This document shows positions 20,941 to 32,690 of a stretch of DNA of 64,000 bases, one piece after another (within the stretch, counting starts at the first letter, position 1; each line of letters begins with the position of its first letter). The notes under the pieces were generated by a model. It saw only the letters and a program-made list of their open reading frames with translations. It did not search any database and had not been told where the DNA came from. The position numbers were made by a program, and so were the translations under genes. The stretch is from positions 1,860,001 through 1,924,000 of the forward strand of contig JAGFMI010000002.1 of assembly GCA_021030905.1 (NCBI GenBank). Reading direction: 5' to 3'. The stretch is from Pyrenula massariospora (lineage: Eukaryota > Ascomycota > Eurotiomycetes > Pyrenulales > Pyrenulaceae).

Positions 20941-22995
20941 GGCAAGCCTTGATCGAATCTGGCTACAAGATTAACGATTTTGTCAAGCACAGCTTTCAAC
21001 AGTCATGCTGGAATGGAACAAATTGGTGCGAAGCGTCACTTCTACGCATATTCAACGCGGAGCTGAACATACTGCTCCCGCCAGCGTACAAGAATACCTT
21101 CCAATGCTGAATGTGCGGCAGTGGCTGGCTCAAACCGAGATGCCAATTGTGGGATAGCTTCCTCCAGCATATCGAGAGTGATGATATTGAACCAATTGAT
21201 GATTGCTCCATCTTGGTAGACACGATAGAACCTCCCCATCCAGTCGAATCCCGCTTGGAGAAAATTTTGCTCACCATCCCAGAAACAGCTCCGCCGGAAC
21301 TTTTTCAAGAGGAGATTGCTCTCTACAGGCCTGCTTGGCGACCGAAAATGCGACCCACCTGCGCCCATTGTCTTGCGAAGGTACGGAACGTCTCTCGATC
21401 AAATGTTCTCAAGGATTTGAACCGTTTAGGTACCTGGGAAACCCTGCGAACGGCCATTCAGCCAGACTTGGTGGGCTCACAGTCCCTCCAGGCTCGGTGG
21501 GCCAATTTCAAAATCCAACTTGAGCGAGAATGGTCATCTATAGCCTTTGCCACAGATGCTAGAGATAAGTGAGCGCTAGATTAGACGAGGTTCTGACGGC
21601 GATTACACCCAACAACTTACCTCAAGTAGAACACGTTTAATTCGTTTTTCCACTTTGCACAAGAAGGATCCTAGTCTTACTAGGCTTGCGTCAGATCGAG
21701 CTCTGAGCCTTGTTGGAAACTGCTAGCACCCAAGAGTTGGTGCGTGATCTTGGATGGGAGGCCACAAAGATGAATGGTACTAAATGTTGTTACTTCATTA
21801 GAAATGTGAATACTAAGCAACGACCGCTTTATTGACCCGACCACTGAGATTATTTTCTTGACTGCTTTTCCATTGACTAAACTCAACGTTCCGACCAATC
21901 TCCGATTTCTTTCTCCGCTCCATCCCGACGTTCTCTATTTACCTAGCAATCACCACGACCCCGTCTTCTACCTCCTACTCCACCTCATCCCCCGTCTCCT
22001 CGCCATTCCAACAAGCTATTCTCGAAGGACATCCAAACATGGGATCTTCCCGTTGGTGCATAGGTCGTAGATCCAGTAGATCTGCTAAAGCGAAAGCTCA
22101 CATAGGTTTCATGTTCGCACTTGGACGCCGAGGGCGCGGAGGAGGGAGACATCCTCGGGAATAACAGGATTTAAAGCTGACCGTACGGATTCGGTCACCA
22201 GAAGCTCAGGTCGTGGCGTATCTATCGAGGTGGGACGAGAAGATCAGTGTAAAGCTGCAGAGTTAGATCTTCGGTTGTAGTGCAGGAGGGCGTGTGTGCA
22301 GAGCGGATATTAGCTGAGGGGGACAAGGGACTCGTGAAGATAGGAACGGGGACTGATTTGGAGAGGAATAGGTGACGAAGCAGAGGGACGTAGTGAGTAT
22401 TGGGACCAAGAGTGGGGAGAAGCTCATTGACGCTGCTTACCGGGAGCCGAAGTAGTTGGAGCTCTGGCTCATATGCTTATCTCGTATGCAGAGCGGATTT
22501 TCGTGGAAATACCTTCTTGGTCGCATGTTAAAACACGCGGGGATTTAGGAATCCTCGCTCTACCTCGCAGGTTTGGGTTATAGATTGTCATCATACACCA
22601 GCTCGCCCACCTCGGAACATGGCCGGGGTTGTTACAGTGTAACAGCCAAATCATCCTACCATCTTGCTACTAGACATTCATTTATTGATCCATACGCTTC
22701 AAGATAACACATTGCTAACCCAATTCTTTCTTCACACGAATCATCCGAGGTAACGGGGAGGAAAAGTAGCGGAGGGTGGGAAGAGTGCATCACACCTGTT
22801 TAGAGCAGCAATCTCAATCATCACTGATCTCCCATGCCAAGATAACAGATTTGCGCGCCTGAGTTGCCTCCACTAGGCATTAGTGCAGGGCGCATTATCG
22901 AATTCACTTTGATCGCACGAGCCTCTTTCCTTTCTACAGACTCCACTACAGCCTCAAATAGCTTGAACATCCTCCCAAACCCCTAGCCGGAGAGA
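20941..22995. other. Intergenic with unrecognised ORFs
   Basis: Overlapping ORFs on opposite strands occur at 21042-21368 (minus, 108 aa) and 21111-21572 (plus, 153 aa). Both look reasonably protein-like but neither was recognised, and at most one can be the coding strand. From 21,600 to 22,980 no coding signal was recognised. Confidence 0.35.
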
Positions 22996-25900
22996 ATGCG
23001 AGACGTGCACAAGAAAGAGATCGGAGAGACTTCGGAATTGGATGCAGAATCGTCGGAACGGGATGCAGAGTTCTCGGAATGGGATATAAAGTCGTTGGAT
23101 TGGGGCGAGGAGTCGTCGAAATCGGATGAAGAGCTGTCGGAGTGGGATGAAGAATGCAAGAATTATTTCCTAGAACGATGTAAAGTACGATGGTCATCGA
23201 TAGCAAACGGCTTTTACGCAGCAGAGCTCGGTACTGACTATTTATTAGTACGACCTGTCATCTTTGGTAAGAGCAGACTCGCAGTCAAAGGGAATGGCCA
23301 AAGACATTCATTATGGTAAGTAATGATATTTTGCACTTGTGGACATACTTTATACAATCTGTCATTGTGCTTACCCACATACTGAACGTATCTTAGAACG
23401 ATTACTTAGAGCCAGATTCTGGCTAGAGTCTATGCAGCGGTCGGCCATGATGACTCTTCTCTGGGAATTATACGGACATGATATTTCGCAGTTTGAACAC
23501 ATGATCAGATGTGGTAATTTCTTGGATCTTTTCGACCTTCCAATCAAAGATTTGACAGCCCTGTTGCTAAGCTTAGACGAACCACAACAAGATGAAATCA
23601 ACCCATATCCAGTGAAACAAGCATTTTTTGACGCCCTTCGAAAAGCTTTCGTGGATTTGAAAAAGGAAAGGGGAACATTTCAGAAATTTTGTAAGTTAAG
23701 ATTTGACGTTCAGAATTCAAAGCTCATTGAGATTATTGTAACTTCAGATACGAGTGTCAAACGTGGGGAACGCTTTGATGTATTACAATGGCCGCTATAT
23801 AATGGATTCGAACAAACAGTACTTGGATATGTCAAAGCCTATCTTGATGAAACTATCAATCCTTGTATAAGGGCATTTCTTGATGACTTGTCGGATCCAA
23901 CAGAGTTTCAAGACATCATTAGTATTCCACAGCTTCCGAACCAAAGCCGATATGAATCAGCAAGTCTTGAGCTACAAGCTTCTGTCGCCAGAGACTCTGA
24001 TAAGTGCCACGTGGTATTCGCGGTTGCTGGATCTGGCAAAACGAGGAGCATATTCAGTTTGCTCTCCAGACATTGGGGCTTCTACATCCTTCCTGGCAAT
24101 CTAGCCCCTGAAGAGATCGATCAAACCCAGGATATGTATAGCTCTTATCGTCTTGGCGGTTCCATGGATACCTGGACTCTGTGGTCGGATGTAAAGAAAT
24201 GCAAAGAAGCCTTAGAGACTAATCCCTTTTCTATGTTAAGTGACAGTTATTCGCGTCTAATAGCCTCTCGTATCCTGATTTTCGATCGATTTCTTCTTTT
24301 GACTGGGGAAAATCTCGATCATTCAAAGTGGCTCCGTTTTCAAGTCTCCTGTTCAAAAATCGGTGATCCTTTCAATGGACTATTTCGAATTGTCCATCTT
24401 GGGGGATTTCGATATTTCCCTGTTCAGGACCAGTTCACGACTCCCAGTCTATATAACATGTCACAGATAAGACAGAGCCTCTATCTTTGTCTTGACGAGA
24501 CCCAGTGCGATCTGAAGGACGAGACTGATATTTTTGGAAAATATGAAACTCTATTCAAGACTACACTTTACGCGATAAATCGGTGGCAAAATTTATTCAA
24601 GGAGGGCTACCCAAAATTAGAAACAGGAGTAATAATTTCTGGAACTTCTTTGAACCTCAAAGCTGCGGAAGCGAGCATTCGGTCGACAATGAAAAAGGCA
24701 GTGAGTTTTCATCGACCATCAGGGAAGCATAAAACGAATTGGGTCCGAGTTAAAATGGCCAGAAGCCAATCTCATACAAACTTCCCACTCTTAACTACTG
24801 ATGATGAATTTGATCATCTCCTCGACCAACACAAGATCCTTGATAGGATAAAGGAGCGTGGCTTTTATGACGAGGTTTTACAGAACAGTTATCCAATGCG
24901 AGGTCGTCATCGTTGGTCGGTGACTTATATCAGAGGGTTGAAAGAACTGCTCAGCAAAGACCTTATGACTATGGAAGACATCGTACAACAGTCCAACGGA
25001 ACCATCGAAGAGGCCAAGCAAGGTTTAAAAACCCGAATACAAAGGCTCAGAAACGAAGACCGGACAGAACTATTGCATCAGCTTTGTTAGGTCGCTATTC
25101 GTAGCGATCTCTTGGATCAGCCAAGTATCTTCGAGAACGACGAGACTGGCGAAATGATCACCCAGGGATTTGCGGTCGTCCAATGTATCGAAGGATCTAA
25201 ATTTAGGTCGCAACTAGCAGAAAAGATTGCTTTAGAAGCGGCGATTGAATATTTCCGAGACGAATGGTCGGACCTCTACGATGACACACTACACAAGTTT
25301 CTATACTCCCAACAGAATGATGCAGGCGCACTCGGCAAATCTGCAGAATGGTTGTTGGCTTGGGTAGGTACTCTTTGAGGATTCGCGAATATTTATAATG
25401 CATACGTGGGAATGATAATTCGCTAATTACTATATAGGAGCTGCGTAAACGATTAGTCAACCCTCGGAAGATACAACACATGATTGAAGCTCAAAATCCA
25501 ACTCATCGAATCACGATCCTAGAGCAGATATTCAGTAGCGCAAAAGCAATATCCAAAGATAATGATGGAAGCAATAGCACACTCGGAGAAAGCATTCCAG
25601 AAATCGGTCAATACTCTTTGGTAGAGGGACAGAACACTGACTGCTGTAATGACCTAAAGCTGTGGGATTGGATGAAGATGCTACGCAAGAATGAAAAGCT
25701 TCCGGGAACCTTTTACTTTCCCGGCGCTCTCGCCGGCCCTGATATTCTCTTTGCATTAGAGCGCGAGGACTCTACCATCACTACTACGACTCAACGAGAT
25801 ATAATCTTGTGTATTATTCAGGTTATTATCCTCCGGCCTATAGTTGAGAGCCAGGCTAACTAATATCTTTATGACCTTATGGCTAAAGACAGGCTCACAG

Positions 25901-26152
25901 GTACCCTTCAATGACGCTGTTCAAACTACCGATCCACGAACATGGTACGATGACAAACGTGCTTCAGAAGCACAAGGTCATATACGAACAGAGCTAAAAG
26001 AGTGGAAGAACCGGAACATCCTACGAATTCTAATAACCTCGGCTCAAAGCAAAAAACAGAACAAAGTCGTTCGAGGAAATACAAGTGCCAAGGAGTATTT
26101 CTTGTGGATTGACGAGTCAAAGGCAGGATTAGGTTTGCGGAAGATCATTTGA
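22996..26152 (+). pseudogene. Crinkler-like P-loop NTPase/nuclease protein, probably inactivated
   Basis: The long ORF 23339-25090 carries a P-loop (FAVAGSGKTRSIFSLLS at about 24,014-24,064) and later features typical of the NTPase domain of Crinkler (CRN)-related proteins: LDETQCDL, SGTSLNL, and the RGRHRWSVTYI arginine-rich motif. After an in-frame TAG (25088-25090) the same frame continues (RSDLLDQPSIFENDE, ITQGFAVVQ). It then crosses a 74-nt intron (25364-25437) to ELRKRLVN..., PGTFYFPGALAGPDILFALE, and a 79-nt intron (25822-25900) to the tail VPFNDAVQTTDPRTWYDDK and RILITSAQ, which resembles the REase-like C-terminal domain of this family. The 5' exon (22996-23315) cannot be joined in frame without creating TGA. 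Known relatives are secreted or intercellular-conflict effectors; the function here is inferred. Two apparent stops suggest decay. Confidence 0.55.
23032..23157 (+). repeat. Six 21-bp tandem repeats encoding an acidic heptad
   Basis: Six imperfect 21-nt units (consensus near TCGGAATGGGATGAAGAGTCG, the first 20 bases being TCGGAATGGGATGAAGAGTC) encode seven-residue units of the form S-E-x-D-x-E-x: SELDAES, SERDAEF, SEWDIKS, LDWGEES, SKSDEEL, SEWDEEC. They lie in the 5' exon of the Crinkler-like gene and form a strongly acidic N-terminal segment. Confidence 0.8.
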
Positions 26153-27173
26153 GAGATTGTCAAGAGCAATGAAAGAGAAAGTGAAAGAACGATCTCAACC
26201 CAGTAGAATGGTGTAAGAGGAGCTACCACTGAGAAAGAAGAGGGAAATTGAGTCGGGAGAAGAAAACGAGACGCGTTAATAGACAGGTTGCGACAGCGTG
26301 GAGAGATAGCGTCTTGGACAGTAGGCTGGAGTAAACGAACGTGAGAGGGAGGCAGGAGATTGACGAAGCAAGATAAATTTTGGACAAGTGTTGGTCTGCT
26401 TCCGGATAGCCAACTTGTGCTGTCTTAATATGCCAAGACATGGCTTGCGACGACGTCCAAACTATCAAAAGAGGCGTTTCTGTCAGGCTTTCCTTCTTCC
26501 TAATCAGTTGCTTGCCATTCCTCTTTAGTCCAACCGAGTCTCTGGCTTTTCTCTTTCGGGTCTTTGACAGCTTCTGCTTTAGGATCATGATGATCACCTT
26601 TCTACTACTTTGGGTGTCATTACGATTCGGATTTGCATCTGACACAACGAAGACATCCGGTTTTCTTGCTTCAAGCGAATACATCAATTTATGTGCTACT
26701 CAAAATTCTTCTACTTCGATATCTGCTGACTTGCTTGCTAAGTGCTCTCCGCCGTAGAAGTACCGCCGCGCATGCGGAGACGATGGCTTCCGTGGCGTGC
26801 GCTGCTGACCATCCTCACGAGGACCTAAGGAAACACCGCCTATCTATTGATTCCACAAAACTGCTAGCAAAGGAATGCAGGGTCTAGTGATTTCTCTAAG
26901 CATCACGATGCCGCCCAAACTACAACTTGGTCGCAGCCAAGATCCCCTTCGAGAGTTAACAGCGGCTCGAAATCTATTGTCAGAGCCGGGCCGAAAGGTA
27001 TAAGAACCGTTCTCCTCTCGTCTCCACTTCTTGTTATACCCTCTTCAGCTCAGTTGCCCGTCTTACTCCACAAACTCAGGGCTCGCCCTCCCAACCCTCC
27101 ATCCATCATCTCACACACCGTATCCTCCCCTTTACTCCATTCTCCCTCCCACCACTCTACTCAAAGCCAAACC
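26153..27173. other. Intergenic, no gene recognised
   Basis: Overlapping ORFs at 26223-26687 (minus) and 26440-26757 (plus) have no family signature and shadow each other. The last ~150 bases are pyrimidine-rich (27,010-27,173) and directly precede a small secreted-protein ORF, as in many fungal promoters. Confidence 0.4.
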
Positions 27174-27347
27174 ATGCATGGCCCCCAAATCCTCTTCCTT
27201 CTCCTCTCAATGCTCTACCTAGTCATGTCAATTCCGATTCCTCTTGCTTCCGACGACTCCGACACATCGGGCATCGATTACTCAAAACTCCCCAAATGCT
27301 ATTTCTCCGCGTCCTGTCCGCCTGGTCCGCGCCCGATTAACGATTGA
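27174..27347 (+). CDS. Candidate small secreted protein (57 aa)
   Basis: The ORF starts at an ATG in good context (CAAACCATGC) directly after a long pyrimidine tract. Residues 1-25 (MHGPQILFLLLSMLYLVMSI then PIPLA) form a classical signal peptide: short polar head, hydrophobic core and an A-x-A-like exit. The mature part would be only ~32 residues, acidic at first, with two cysteines (CYFSASC) and a proline-rich end. The upstream in-frame extension to 27054 is low-complexity and unlikely to be translated. No homologue was recognised. Size and signal peptide fit an effector-like protein or peptide, but nothing more specific can be said. Confidence 0.5.
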   Translation: MHGPQILFLLLSMLYLVMSIPIPLASDDSDTSGIDYSKLPKCYFSASCPPGPRPIND

Positions 27348-27753
27348 GATGAGAAGCGTGACTTTGCTGCGTTGGGCTGAAGTATCATGTCTGAAAGGCA
27401 ATTGTTGGATTGGGGGGGTTGGTTTCAAACGGGAGTTATTTCGTAGAAGTGGGTCCCTTGCCTAGTGGGCGAGGAAGATATTTGATGCCACTATTTAGTT
27501 ACAAGGGGCACACATTGGGAATAAAGGGCACATTGTCCAAATTGATGGGATATAAGCTTGTTTCTATGAAGGGAAAGGACACTTAATGATTGAATGAAGA
27601 CACAGCATGCATGTCCCCAACGAGGCGCGTAAAAGGCAAAGAAATACGGCAATCGATGATACAGAACAAACGAGCGCACAGAATGAGAGAAAGCAGAAGA
27701 CTTTCAGCGTAGATGAAAAACCAGAATCTCGATGAAAAGCTCCCCACAGAACT
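27348..27753. other. Intergenic between convergent genes
   Basis: Shared 3' region of two convergent secreted-protein genes. No additional coding signal was recognised. Confidence 0.5.
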
Positions 27754-28700
27754 TTAAATCAACTTGTTCGGGGAGAAGAACCGAGCCCAATTGATCCTCA
27801 CCACATCCTTTTTATTCTTCACGTCAACTTCCACCAAAAAGCGGTCCGCATCCTTCGGCCAGGGCACGACCGATTTCCGCACACAGTCGTCACACTGCGC
27901 CGCTGGGCCCAAATCCTTCCCCTGCTTCTGCGGTTGGATCTTCAAGTGTTTGGCCCAGAACATCGTATCTTCATTATCTTGATCGTCATGCCCGGAGAGG
28001 ACCACTTGGAACGCGTCGACGCCGTCGCCAGGCCCGTACATAGCGTTGACCAGGCGCGAGCCTTCTTGCTTGATGGTCTGCGCTTCGTCGGGTACGGGCC
28101 CGGTGATGGTTCTTACGTCCCTCTGGCTTGATGATACGGCGGTCAGGCTGAGTTCTATGACGTTGATGCAATATGCGGTTTCATTGTCGTCGTAGCATAT
28201 TTCCCACTCTTCGCATTCGCCGAGATGCGTTTGAAAGGGCTCTCGTGGATCTGGTCCCGGTACGGTTGGATCATTACCACACATGAGCACGTAGTGTCTG
28301 GGGTCACTTGTAAAACCGCAGTTCGACGTCTGAAAAATGGAATAGTAACTAGGCATGTTGGGACCGGGGCAGTGTGTTATAGGGCGTGCAGAAATCTGCC
28401 TTTTGTCAAGGTTCGACGAAGTTGAGGAGTCGATACTGCGGTGCTGAGTTTGGCCATCATCGTTTGCATTACTACCTACGGATCCACGATCAGATCTAGC
28501 AGTCAGACTGGTCAATCTGAATTGGACGTAAGTCTAATGGCTGATACTGCTGACGATAGGTACATCTGCGATACTCACTCTTCCTTAGCCATGCCTCTTT
28601 CAATAAAAGGGATATTTCGATTAGTTACGAGGCCATAAATGAGTGTGGGGCAAATAGCCATGCAGAATGGCGACACAAAATTGACAATTGAATACTTCAT
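27754..28700 (-). CDS. Predicted secreted cysteine-containing protein (294 aa)
   Basis: Two exons join in phase: 28579-28700 and 27754-28516, with a 62-nt GTGAGT...CAG intron. The first exon supplies a likely signal peptide (MKYSIVNFVSPFCMAICPTL then IYGLV), which the second exon alone lacks; this supports the splice model. The mature protein has an S/T/N-rich segment and a KR site near residue 79. Cysteines occur in the patterns THCPGP, SNCGF, VLMCGND, GECEEWEICYDD and AYCINV, ending near QCDDCVRK. The C-terminal half is charged and polar. No enzymatic motif was seen. It resembles small fungal-specific extracellular proteins of unknown role, possibly KEX2-processed at KR (inference). Confidence 0.65.
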
Positions 28701-30039
28701 TTTTTGAGATGCTTTGAAAGTAAAGTTAGTTTTGGGATTTGACAATCCGGAGCATGGGGAGAGCGGCTTTTCTATTCATATACTCATCACAAAGGAATAC
28801 TTCGTTCCAGACAGAACAGAAAACCGGTAAGGTTGACAGAGCTCTCTCGATTCGGAACAATTTGTCCTATCCAACATTAATACTCATCCAGAGGACATCT
28901 GCCAGACAAGTTGATTTTATCTCTAAGCCTTGTGGAAATGCCGAATAGGGCTGAAACCTGGGCAATCGCTTGGAGAAAGATCTTATCCTTTGCAACTTCG
29001 AGCCACACTTGCCGTCTGCCGAACATTGATAACGGTCTCTGAAACGTCCACTACACCGTTCCAGGGCATGGCCGAAAAGGGAGCCTCGCCCCAAGCGTAG
29101 AACAGAAATGTTGCATTTAAGCCTAAAGATTAGATTGACAGCCACATTGTAGTCGCCGAAAGCTTCGGGCGAAAGGGTAGAAGCTGCCGGTTCAGAAAGC
29201 GGTAGACCGATGCTGTTTTGAAAAGTCGCACAGGTGCTCAACTTCATCGGACCAATCTGCCGCATGAGTTGGAGTCTCATAGAATTCTGTCAAGTTCTTT
29301 GATATTGACGGCGTAGATTTTGACCAAAAATTCTCGCCGTGGTCCACAGATGGGCGCACTAGTTCAAGATCGTTCATCCGCAATGAACGCCTCACGAGTA
29401 ACGTCATATCTCGGAAAGGTTCCGAGAAGCAGCTGCGGCAGATTCATAAATTGTACGCAAGAAGGATTTGTGGGGCTGAAGATGAGTCAATCTACAGAGA
29501 TCTAGATCGGATGATAATTTGTGGATGCAAGATAATCTGAGTCCACCCCCACGGCCCTGACAAGCTCGGTGCCGAACCGAGGAGAAAACCTTCGGTAGAC
29601 GCCGCCAACGCTCAAAACTGGACTGGTCACGACAGCTGCTACCTGACCTCAACTGGAGTTTATTCAAAGACACGCTCTTTATTTCTTCGGAGCCTCTAAA
29701 AGCATGATGCTCGCAAACCTCAACAGCCGGATCGAATCCCGACCCTCGCATCCGGACCACATCTCACAACACAACCCTCATCATGATCTCCAGCCCTTCT
29801 ATCTAGCACCCAGCAACCTACCCAGCCCCCAAAGTGGTCTTATCGACCTCCTCTCCTTTCCGGCACTCTCCCTAAACCACAGCACCACACACGACCTAAA
29901 CCCCTCTTCCCAACCTCCACCATCTCTATCTTCGATCCACGCCCCTCCCTCTTCCATCCCATCCCAGCCACACTTCTCCACGAGGCAGACCAGCTTTCCA
30001 CCCCCGCCTGTCTCTATCCCCCTCTTCTCTATCTATCTA
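28701..30039. other. Intergenic left flank of the transposon block
   Basis: No gene was recognised. The last ~200 bases (29,840-30,040) are strongly pyrimidine-rich with little decay, so RIP has not spread into this flank. The 150-codon ORF at 29704-30156 is low-complexity and runs into the transposon, so it is not accepted as a gene. Confidence 0.45.
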
Positions 30040-30044
30040 GAGCA

Positions 30045-30148
30045 TGTTAGAATTCCAAGCACAGCTACCTACTTTAGTTATTTAAAATTCGGAGATTTCC
30101 CCCAAATCTCAGAAAAAGTAACAAATTCAATTTTTAATAATTTTAATA
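30045..30148 (+). repeat. Left 104-bp terminal direct repeat of the outer element
   Basis: It starts TGTTAGAATTCC and aligns without gaps to 50039-50142. About 20 of 104 positions differ and all differences are transitions. GAGCA immediately precedes it at 30040-30044. The TG start is typical of LTRs. Confidence 0.8.
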
Positions 30149-30793
30149 AATTATAAGTTCAAATTCTGCAAATATTTTTACTACTTAAATCTATTTATAA
30201 TTTATTTGTAATCTGCTACTTCATTAGCCTGTTTTATTTTTTAATTAAAATTTAATTTTAATTTACCTACAATTTTCTATATTCTATTTCTTTTTATTTA
30301 CTAAGTAGCGATATAATCTTTAAAATTAAAATATTTACAAATTTTAATAAACAAAATGTTAAATTTTCGCCGCGGAGTTTTAAAATTCTGTTTATTATTT
30401 CAATTTTAATTAACAAAACTTAAAAACTGAATCACTACTTAGACTTTAAATTTTAATAAAATATTTTAAAAACACTACAGCAACTATTTAAATATTTATA
30501 CTTTATAATAAAATATTTCAGATAGAATTTCGCAGTATTTAAACTTTTTTTTTTATATTTTAACTGTCTTTAAAATTTCAGGCCTCTCTAAATACTATTA
30601 AAATAATTAAAAAAAATATAACTTACAACAACATTTAAATTTAGTAATTTTATTTTAAAATACTATTAAAATTTACTATCAGCTGTTAAATATAATAATA
30701 ATTTTAATAAAAATCTATTTTAATAAAAGCACCGTCCAAGTTGCTGTAAAAAGTTAAAAATAATAAAAAAAATTATAAACTAAATTTCTTTAC
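30149..30793. other. Outer-element DNA, unclassified
   Basis: AT-rich sequence between the left terminal repeat and the TTTAC duplication (30789-30793) of the type-B retrotransposon. No coding motif could be read. Confidence 0.5.
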
Positions 30794-31185
30794 TGTTACG
30801 GACATGGCGCCAAACACCTCTACTTGTACCTTCAGTATAATTGCATCAGAATAATTTTAGTTATGTAATAAGAATTATCCGGAGAAATTACTCTGTTTAC
30901 CCGAGCGATTTATTTTTGCGATTTGAATTATCAATTGGAGTTCCAACGATTTAAAAGGGCTATCTGTATAATTTTAAATAAAAATATATAGAAATCGGCT
31001 TCGCACTTTTTATGGATATAAAGATATATTCAACTTAAATAGTTAAATATCTAGTTAGTTATAAAAATATTAAATTATCTTTATAATCTCTTTATAAGTA
31101 TTTTTTTTTAATTTAATTCTAAATTATTCTTTAAGAATCAACCTACGCAAATACCTTTCGATAATTTAAAAGTATCTATATAATA
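30794..31185 (+). repeat. Type-B LTR, 5' copy (392 bp)
   Basis: It starts TGTTACGGACATGGCGCC and is the same length (392 bp) as the inverted copies at 38201-38592 and 42313-42704. It is preceded by TTTAC (30789-30793), whose partner in inverted form (GTAAA, 42308-42312) flanks the 42313-42704 copy. Those two LTRs are therefore the ends of one insertion. Confidence 0.85.
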
Positions 31186-31442
31186 TTTTAAATATTTTAA
31201 AGATAGCTCACTTAAAATAAAAAAGTTTTTCAACTAACTTTGCAGTTACTGAAAAAGTGAAAGGATTTTTACCCAATAAATATGATAAAAATTGTTGAAA
31301 GTTTAACGACTGACTTGCTCAATGTTAAATTTATTTCAAATTTTAAGGAAACAAAGTTATTATTAATAAATATATTATGTTTACAGTTAAACTACTTTAA
31401 GAAAAAATTTATAAATAGTTGAAGCCACAAATGCGAAACTAC
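31186..31442 (+). mobile_element. Type-B retrotransposon, first 257 bp of internal region
   Basis: It closely matches 31814-32070 of the type-A element, so the two families share internal sequence. It ends at ACTAC (31438-31442), the insertion site of the type-A element. The rest of this element's interior is now at 42705-48465 in inverted orientation. Confidence 0.75.
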
Positions 31443-31813
31443 TATTGCGGCCCCTCCCGGAGAAACTCTGAACGGTACTTATATCATTTAATAAGGTAAC
31501 ACCAAAAATCACATAACTGATAACTTGTATTATTAAAAAATAATAATTATAATTAACAAAAATGATAACCACAGTTATCATTAATCTTAATATTTAATTA
31601 TCAATATATAATATATAGGAATTAGTCTCACCCCTTTTTTTTGAACAAAAATGTATTCAATTTAAATAGCTAAACACTTAGTTAATTATGAAAGTATTAA
31701 ACTACCCTTGTGAACTTTTTATAAGTATTTTTTCCCTAATTTAACTTTAAATTATCCCGTAAGAATCAATCCACGCAAATATCTTTCAATAACTCAGAAA
31801 TATCTATATAACA
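31443..31813 (+). repeat. Type-A 5' LTR (371 bp)
   Basis: It starts TATTGCGGCCCC (TGTTGCGG with a G-to-A change) and ends TAACA. The length is identical to the copies at 37827-38197 and 48466-48836. It is preceded by ACTAC. Confidence 0.85.
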
Positions 31814-32574
31814 TTTTGAATATTTTAAAGATGATTCACTTAGATCAAAAAGAATTTTCAACTAATTTTACAGATACCAAAAAAGTAAAAAGATTTTTGT
31901 TTAATAAGTATGATGAAAATTGCTGAAAGTTTAACAACTAATTAACCTAATGCTAAATCTATTTCAAATTTTAAGGTAATAAAGTTTTTACCAACAAATA
32001 TATTATGTTTGCAGCAAAACTATTTCGAGGAAGAGTTTATAAATAGTTTAAGCTACAAATGTGAAACTATTTATTAGCCAAAATTAAAAAAAGAAAAAAC
32101 TTAAACAACTCTGAAGTCACTACTATTAAAATTTTTGAAGATTTTATTATTTTCCAAAGAAAAATGGAGAAAATATTTGGAGCAGCAAATATTAAAGAAA
32201 ATATTGATAAAATTATACAATAAATAAAGTAAATATATTCTGCGGCAAAATATGTTCAATATTTTAAAAAAATTTCTATAAAGTTAAAATGGAAAGATGA
32301 GGTTTTTATAACAATATTTAAAACTGGGCTGAAGAACAACATTAAAAATAAATTTATATAGATAGAAGCAAGTCTATTTTTATTAAAAAACTTAATGAAA
32401 AAAACAATACGCCTAAATAATTAGTTGAAAAACTGTAAATTGAAACAATTTTATAATCAATACAATGCAGGATGTTGACAAATATTTAAAGAAACTTTTT
32501 AAAAACCCAACCGTTTTTATGCACAGAGAGTAAAAACTTTTAATTTAAATACGATACAAATTAATAATGTGGAA

Positions 32575-32690
32575 AAAAAGCCACCAAAAAAGAAGGGCAT
32601 AAATAAAGAAATGGTTAAAAACTGCTATTCATATAGAAAGAAAGACCACATAGTTTAAAACTATTAAAGTAAACCAATACATAAATTTAA
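32575..32690 (+). pseudogene. Gag zinc-knuckle remnant
   Basis: The plus frame around 32,621-32,669 reads CYSYRKKDHIV-stop-NY, a degenerate CCHC knuckle (CxxC, GH, C) with the second and fourth cysteines changed to tyrosine (TGT/TGC to TAT) and glycine changed to aspartate, as RIP-type G-to-A changes do. It lies at the expected gag position of the type-A element. Confidence 0.6.

Noticed and set aside
29704-30156. 150-codon ORF across the left insertion border
   Set aside because: Pyrimidine-rich low-complexity translation that crosses the target duplication into the transposon.
31186-32070. Local tandem duplication (31186-31442 versus 31814-32070)
   Set aside because: These are the homologous internal starts of the type-B and type-A elements, brought side by side by nesting rather than duplicated in place.
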